Assembly (NCBI GenBank): GCA_036488725.1
Contig: DASXHD010000057.1
Location: 20,076 to 84,075 of the forward strand
Origin: DASXHD01 sp036488725
Lineage (GTDB): Bacteria; Myxococcota_A; Polyangia; Polyangiales; Polyangiaceae
Direction of reading: 5' to 3'
DNA length: 64,000 nt
Within the stretch, counting starts at the first letter, position 1. The number at the start of each line of letters is the position of its first letter. The notes under the pieces are model-generated. The model was given only the letters and a program-made list of their open reading frames with translations. It had not been told where the DNA came from and ran no database searches. A program made the translations under genes and the position numbers. Positions 60,801 to 64,000 of this stretch are shown piece by piece.

Positions 60801-60954
60801 CGAGACGCGCGGTCCGATGGCCGACGCGATCATCGGCGGCTTGATTCTCTCGACGGCGCTCAGCTTGTTCGTCGTGCCCGCGTTCTACGTGCTCACCGAT
60901 CGCGCGAAGCAACGCCTCGGGGGCAAAGCGCACGTCGCGCCCGCGCACAGTTGA
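57883..60954 (+). CDS. RND multidrug efflux pump, probable ATT start
   Basis: The 1023-residue protein is read from ATT 57883; GTG 57859 is the in-frame alternative. It has the RND layout: ICLRRPVFAWM at the N-terminus, two sets of membrane helices and large periplasmic loops (VSVTWTGASPEDVETGIINP, VQDLSQQGFAGQRGYPVEVS). The proton-relay helix reads LSLAVGLVVDDAVMVMENIF. It exports hydrophobic compounds with its TolC and adaptor. The length fits AcrB-like pumps. Confidence 0.93.
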   Translation: MNITDICLRRPVFAWMIMAGTVLFGILAVTRIGVSQFPDVDNPTVTVSVTWTGASPEDVETGIINPVEDAISQVTGVQEITSQAKQGSARITATFDISRNIDLALQDIQAKIAQTARKLPTSVDPPVVSKSNPDDQPIITVGVSGPFARQLLADIARYQIEDRLQTVPGVGQVTMMGYLDRNVRIWVDADKLVATGTVVTDITNALTKQHVTSSGGQMSNGQRALDVRVLGEAADLDTLRNIVIRKVGDSEVRLGDVALVEDGFQDVTNVARSNGVPVQAMGILKQPGSNAVGVAKAVRAALADVQKTLPDGMKVDVLFDTTGFIEESVDEIAIELVLAVVLTAGVCWLFLGSLSATMNVLFAIPMSLLGTIAVLYFCGYTLNTFTLLGLSLAVGLVVDDAVMVMENIFRHAEMGKDGMTAASEGTKEITFAALAATIAVIAIFLPVAFMSGVIGKFFLQFGVTLSVAVAISYVEAISLAPARCAQMLRVAHTVKERSVDRAFAALSRAYGRNLERAMRFPGLVLVVALVILGLSGLAASRLKQEFVPSQDQSRLAIRLTTAVGADLDETDRLTKRVEEILGKHKEIQGVLANVSIGSAQLSITLVPPSQRKMTQSELSAVLRRELSSLPGVRASVQDLSQQGFAGQRGYPVEVSVRGSDWTQLVKTATDIRQKLNASGLAVDIDSDYQIGAPELTIAPDRARAADVNVNVSDIATTVSALVGGVVVGQYSTAGRRMDIRLRLLAKQRTRPEDLSLLRVRPTVATTPGSTNTTLVPVSSVVVTSEQPELQSINHADRQRAIRIYGNVAPGHSQSEALAYVQTLQKDMPPGYALVLSGQSSQFGDSMTSLLFALLVGILVAYMVLASQFNSLLHPTTVLTILPLSIAGAMFALLAAGKTLNVFSMIGLLLLMGIVKKNSIILVDYANEVREKENLDALESMKRAGPVRLRPILMTAVATLMAAVPSSLGLGPGAETRGPMADAIIGGLILSTALSLFVVPAFYVLTDRAKQRLGGKAHVAPAHS

Positions 60955-60955
60955 G

Positions 60956-61723
60956 ATGGCGCGCGCGATCCTCGTCATCGCCGACATCGGCGGCTACACG
61001 CGATTCATGAAGGTGCATCGCATCAACCTCGCGCACGCGCAGCACATCGTCGCGGTCTTGCTCGAAGCGGTCATCGACGGCGCGGGCCGCGCGTTCAAGC
61101 TCGCGAAGCTCGAAGGCGACGCCGCGTTTTTCTACGCGACCGAGCCGTTCGACCCGGCCGACAAGCGGCGCGCGCTCGTCGCGATCCGCGAATCGTTCCT
61201 GCACCGCCGCGACGAGCTCGCGATCAACCGTCTCTGCACGTGCGACGGCTGCGTCCAAGCGGGCCAGCTCAAATTGAAATTCGTCGCGCACGTCGGCGAG
61301 GTCGCGTTCCAAAAAGTGAAGCGCTACACCGAGCTCGCGGGCGTCGACGTCATCTTGGTGCACCGTCTACTGAAAAACTCGGTGCCCATCTCGGAGTACG
61401 TCCTCATGAGCGAGCCGCTCCACGAAGCGCTCGCTCCTGCGCTCGGCGCGAACGCCACCGCGATCTCCGAGGACCTCGAGGGCCTCGGAGAAGCTCGGAC
61501 GTTTTACGTCGATCTCGACGCGCTCGCCGGTCCGCACACCGTCGACGTGCGGCCGTCCTTCTTCGCGAAGTTCTTCGGGTGGCTCCGCATGACGTGGCGA
61601 TCCATCCCGTATTTTTTGGGATTCAAGGAAGCGTGCGAGGGGTTCGGCAACATGGAGCTCGTGCTCCCCGACCCGAAGAAGGTCCGCCCGTCGGCGATGC
61701 CGCCGGCGAACACCGAGTCGTAG
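60956..61723 (+). CDS. DUF2652 protein, nucleotide-cyclase-like fold
   Basis: The 255-residue protein starts at ATG 60956, one base after the pump stop. It has DIGGYTRFM near the N-terminus and LEGDAAFFY at ~45, matching the two metal-binding Asp positions of class III nucleotide cyclases; DUF2652 has this fold. NRLCTCDGCVQAG adds a Cys cluster. Cyclase activity is not established for the family. A regulatory or sensor role is inferred. Confidence 0.82.
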   Translation: MARAILVIADIGGYTRFMKVHRINLAHAQHIVAVLLEAVIDGAGRAFKLAKLEGDAAFFYATEPFDPADKRRALVAIRESFLHRRDELAINRLCTCDGCVQAGQLKLKFVAHVGEVAFQKVKRYTELAGVDVILVHRLLKNSVPISEYVLMSEPLHEALAPALGANATAISEDLEGLGEARTFYVDLDALAGPHTVDVRPSFFAKFFGWLRMTWRSIPYFLGFKEACEGFGNMELVLPDPKKVRPSAMPPANTES

Positions 61724-61755
61724 TCGCGCCCGATTGAACGCCTTATCCTGCGGCG

Positions 61756-62373
61756 ATGGCGGTCACAGGAATTGCGATCGAGGTCTCGACGACTTGCGGG
61801 CGTTGTCAGTCGCCCCTTCCGCTGAACGGCGCGAGCGAGAGCGTCCTCTGCGACAAGTGCCAAACGCCCAACGAAACGTCGCACGACTTTTGGACGCGGC
61901 TGCTCGGCGACGCGATCGGCGAGGCCGTCGGATTCGGCGCGAACGAGGCGCGACCTTCGACCATCATCATGGACGGCCGCACGGTGAAGCTGCTCGTCGG
62001 CAAACAGGACGCGCGCTGCGTCTGCAAGGCGCCGTACGATCCCGACGCGTTCGACCGCGCGGCCTCGAGCGGCAAGCTGTTTTGCACTTCGTGCGGCAAG
62101 CAAAGCGCGGCGCGCCGCGTGCCCGATTGGTTCAAAGGCGTTCACCCGGCTGCCGCTTACCTCGTCGGCGAGACGCTGGCCGCGACCGTCGCGAAGGGCG
62201 TCGCGCCGGCGGAGCTGCGCTTTCACTGCTACCACTGCGGCGCGCCGCTGCCGAAGTCCCCCGCGAGAGACGACGAGGAAGAGCTCTGGCTCGACGTGCG
62301 CGACGGTGCGATCGCTCGCGATCGATTGGGATGGCAGCGAGACGCGTCGGATGTTTCCGTGGCCACGACTTAG
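61756..62373 (+). CDS. zinc-ribbon protein, probably truncated
   Basis: This 205-residue protein has several zinc-binding pairs: CGRC...CDKC (~14-36), CVCK...CTSC (~93-117) and CYHCGAPLP (~161). The last pair lacks its partner within the gene. After CGAPLP the sequence changes to a charged tail (ARDDEEELWLDVRDG) and stops. A matching second half (NCGHC) lies at 62690 in another frame, so the original gene appears broken here. It may still make a stable protein. The function is unknown. Confidence 0.6.
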   Translation: MAVTGIAIEVSTTCGRCQSPLPLNGASESVLCDKCQTPNETSHDFWTRLLGDAIGEAVGFGANEARPSTIIMDGRTVKLLVGKQDARCVCKAPYDPDAFDRAASSGKLFCTSCGKQSAARRVPDWFKGVHPAAAYLVGETLAATVAKGVAPAELRFHCYHCGAPLPKSPARDDEEELWLDVRDGAIARDRLGWQRDASDVSVATT

Positions 62374-62437
62374 CGTGCGAATCGGATCGCCGGTGCGCGG
62401 ATCGACGGCGCGGACGAAGCACTTTTTGACGAACGCG

Positions 62438-62670
62438 TCACGCCGCGACGAGGAGCACGACCGGAAAACGCTGGAACAGGCGCGCCGCGGAAAGAAACAG
62501 GTCGCCGACCGACGGCACCTGCTTTCTCGTCGACAAAGATCCACTCGATCGTGTCGCCTTTTTCGCCTTCGCCGAGGCGCATCCCCGGCCACGTCGGCAC
62601 GTGGCGTCCGTCCGGCGCGAAGCGGCGAAGGCCCCGAAAATGATGCCAGCTCCGCGAGACGAGGAATCGA
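62438..62670 (-). pseudogene. reverse-strand coding remnant, frameshifted
   Basis: The reverse strand between the two halves of the zinc-ribbon gene carries two natural-looking blocks in successive frames. The first reads FLVSRSWHHFRGLRRFAPDG and continues VPTWPGMRLGEGEKGDTIEW. The second reads VPSVGDLFLSAARLFQRFPV and ends at a stop (62438). The Trp/His/Phe content is unlike the Arg-rich antisense noise nearby. The parent gene is not recognised. Confidence 0.4.
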
Positions 62671-63032
62671 CGGGAGCTCGCGCTCGGTGAATTGCGGCCA
62701 CTGCAGCGCGTCGGTGATGGTGCCGGACGACATCTGGGTGCGGCTGCAATCCCGCGCGCACCGTCGATCGCTGGTTCGCGGTCCTCGCGCTCGATCTCGC
62801 AAACGCCAAAGGCATGCTGCCGGAAGACGTGAGCGACTTTTGCGACGTCGCCGTCGAGCCAGGCGGGAACGTGATCGTCGCGTACCTCGCGAACGGCCGC
62901 GGCGACGCGGGACACGCGGCGCGCATCGCGCTGACGCAACCGAGCGGCGCGCTCACGTGGATCCAAGACGGCGTCGAATTTTCGGACGACGCACGCCTCG
63001 TCACGTCACCCGCGAGTGACGTCAGTCGATGA
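62663..63032 (+). pseudogene. displaced, frameshifted continuation of the zinc-ribbon gene
   Basis: One frame reads IDGSSRSVNCGHCSASVMVP (62666-62725) and goes on DDIWVRL. Removing one A at 62748-62749 restores HPARTVDRWFAVLALDLANA and then LPEDVSDFCDVAVEPGGNVI, to a stop at 63032. NCGHC completes the zinc ribbon opened by CYHCGAPLP at the end of the gene at 61756. It is therefore interpreted as the broken C-terminal half, separated by about 400 bp. Confidence 0.45.
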
Positions 63033-63034
63033 GC

Positions 63035-63571
63035 TCAGTGCGGCGTCGCGAGCTTGTGTGAGATCGCGTCGGCGATTTCCTTCGGAAGCACGACGCTGGT
63101 GAACGACACGTCGGCGATCTCGATGTGCCGTCCCGCAAGACGTTGGCGAAGATCGGATTCGGTCTCGTCTGCGAGGGTCGTCCCGAGCCGCGTGAGATCG
63201 AGGAACGTGTGTCGCGCCAAGCACGCGAGCACGACCGCGCGCAGCGCAGGGTCGATGACCTTCGCGTAGTAGGTTGGGCCCATTTCGGTGTCGAGCTCGT
63301 AAAGCTCGGAGACGATCGGCCGATAGACGACCGAGACGTCGACCGCGACGGGCAGCTCCTCCGAGGAGACGGCCTTCACCGTGACCGAGCGGCGCGAGTA
63401 GGTGACGTCGAAGTCGTCGACGCGCTGGCCGGCGCCGAGGCCGTGATGACCGGGTGCGAGCACTTCGCGTTGCAAGCCGGTGTGGGAATCGAAAACGAGC
63501 CCGCGATGTCCGGGATCGATGACGACACCGCCGCACGCCGTGACCGCGAGCAGCAAAGAAAGAAACCGCAT
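63035..63571 (-). CDS. SPFH/prohibitin-like lipoprotein
   Basis: The 178-residue protein has a lipobox (SLLLAVTACGG), then a short band-7/SPFH domain: VIDPGHRGLVFDSHTGLQRE, VTVKAVSSEELPVAVDVSV, and a C-terminal helix EIADVSFTSVVLPKEIADAI. It lacks the long coiled coil of flotillins and resembles prohibitin-like proteins anchored outside the cytoplasm. It is a second SPFH protein in the window besides the flotillin at 28009. The function is unknown. Confidence 0.78.
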   Translation of the reverse strand: MRFLSLLLAVTACGGVVIDPGHRGLVFDSHTGLQREVLAPGHHGLGAGQRVDDFDVTYSRRSVTVKAVSSEELPVAVDVSVVYRPIVSELYELDTEMGPTYYAKVIDPALRAVVLACLARHTFLDLTRLGTTLADETESDLRQRLAGRHIEIADVSFTSVVLPKEIADAISHKLATPH

Positions 63572-63852
63572 CGCAGCGACCCGAGCAATGCGCGTGCCGC
63601 AGCAAATCCCCGCAAAACACCGTGCGACCCGAGGACCGGCGGGACGAGCTGCGCGACGCTCGAGACGTCATGCCGCGTTCTTTCGAAAGTTTCTATCCAA
63701 AGTGCTCAAAGTTGCCGAGAAGAAGCTCGCAAGAGGTGAGGTTCGAGCCATCGTTCGGGGTTAGCTTGCGGCTCCGCCCGGGCATCTTCGACGCGGCGCC
63801 GTGATGTCGGTCGATCGATCGGCATCGAATCCAATCGAGCTTGCGATGCGCC
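63572..63852. other. non-coding stretch upstream of the tandem repeat
   Basis: I see no convincing gene here. Short open frames on both strands are Arg/Ser-rich and lack starts with ribosome sites. It contains the presumed promoter region of the SPFH lipoprotein gene, which starts at 63571 and reads leftwards. Confidence 0.4.
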
Positions 63853-64000
63853 CCCTGAGGTCCACGCGTCGACGCCCGGGTGTCATCCACTCGACGCACG
63901 CGGGTCATGCACCCGACGCCCGGGAGTCATCCACATGACCCCTGGGCGTAATCCACTTGACCCCCGGGAGTCATCCACATGACCCCTGGGCGTAATCCAC
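63853..64000. repeat. 22-bp tandem repeat running off the right edge
   Basis: Six consecutive 22-bp units and a partial seventh occupy 63853-64000. Units at 63919 and 63963 are identical, and so are those at 63941 and 63985 over the visible part, giving a 44-bp higher order. The core on the reverse strand is GTGGAT(T/G)AC followed by a C/G-rich block and GGGTCA. Earlier units (63853, 63875, 63897) are more diverged. There are no spacers, so it is not a CRISPR array. Confidence 0.85.

Noticed and set aside
63853..64000. CRISPR array
   Set aside because: The repeats are strictly adjacent 22-bp units with no unique spacers and no cas genes nearby.

Overview
The window is strongly GC-rich bacterial chromosome, and the gene content points to a myxobacterium of the Polyangia (Sorangium/Labilithrix-like). 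The main indicators are several Ser/Thr kinases, many lipoproteins with Asp/Gly/Ala/Ser linkers after the lipobox, a PilZ protein with a charged linker, an XPB-type helicase plus a Bax1/DUF790 nuclease, and tight 4-base (ATGA/GTGA/TTGA) gene overlaps. This assignment is inferred from gene families, since no rRNA is present.

Layout. Positions 1-1.7 kb hold a kinase-FHA fusion running off the left edge into what looks like a GGDEF domain, plus a small conserved protein. From 1.8 to 6.8 kb are a phytoene-desaturase-like flavoprotein, purM-purN, and malQ divergent from purM across a perfect palindrome. From 6.8 to 21.4 kb is a stretch of exported proteins: penicillin acylase, PQQ-like propeller, CAP domain and Cys-rich lipoproteins, with glgX among them and several small decayed genes. 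From 21.4 to 26.6 kb are an OPT transporter, a Bax1-like nuclease and a methyltransferase. From 26.6 to 32.7 kb are a BAAT-type hydrolase, a flotillin/NfeD pair and more lipoproteins. From 32.8 to 40.1 kb are two kinases with N-terminal membrane domains flanking a tightly coupled DUF4266-DUF3570-thioredoxin cassette that runs into a membrane pseudokinase. From 40.2 to 47.3 kb are an L,D-transpeptidase, two unknowns, the XPB helicase with a small coupled partner, and a MEMO-family protein. Two near-identical tRNA-Gly(GCC) genes bracket 47.4-55.2 kb, which carries DUF2089-DUF4097, PilZ, a flavin monooxygenase, and a LysR regulator divergent from an SDR-DoxX-CMD operon. From 55.4 to 61.0 kb is a complete TolC-adaptor-RND efflux operon, whose pump probably starts at ATT. 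The right end holds a DUF2652 protein, a zinc-ribbon gene whose continuation appears displaced and frameshifted, an SPFH lipoprotein, and a 22-bp tandem array running off the edge.

The most interesting material is: (a) the DUF4266-DUF3570-thioredoxin-pseudokinase run, in which the kinase-like protein lacks both catalytic aspartates; (b) the kinase-FHA-GGDEF fusion; (c) an XPB/Bax1 repair pair split by about 18 kb; (d) the 22-bp tandem repeat at the right edge; (e) the zinc-ribbon gene interrupted by reverse-strand coding remnants; (f) a probable ATT start codon on the RND pump. All functions are read from motifs by eye; no database search was run.
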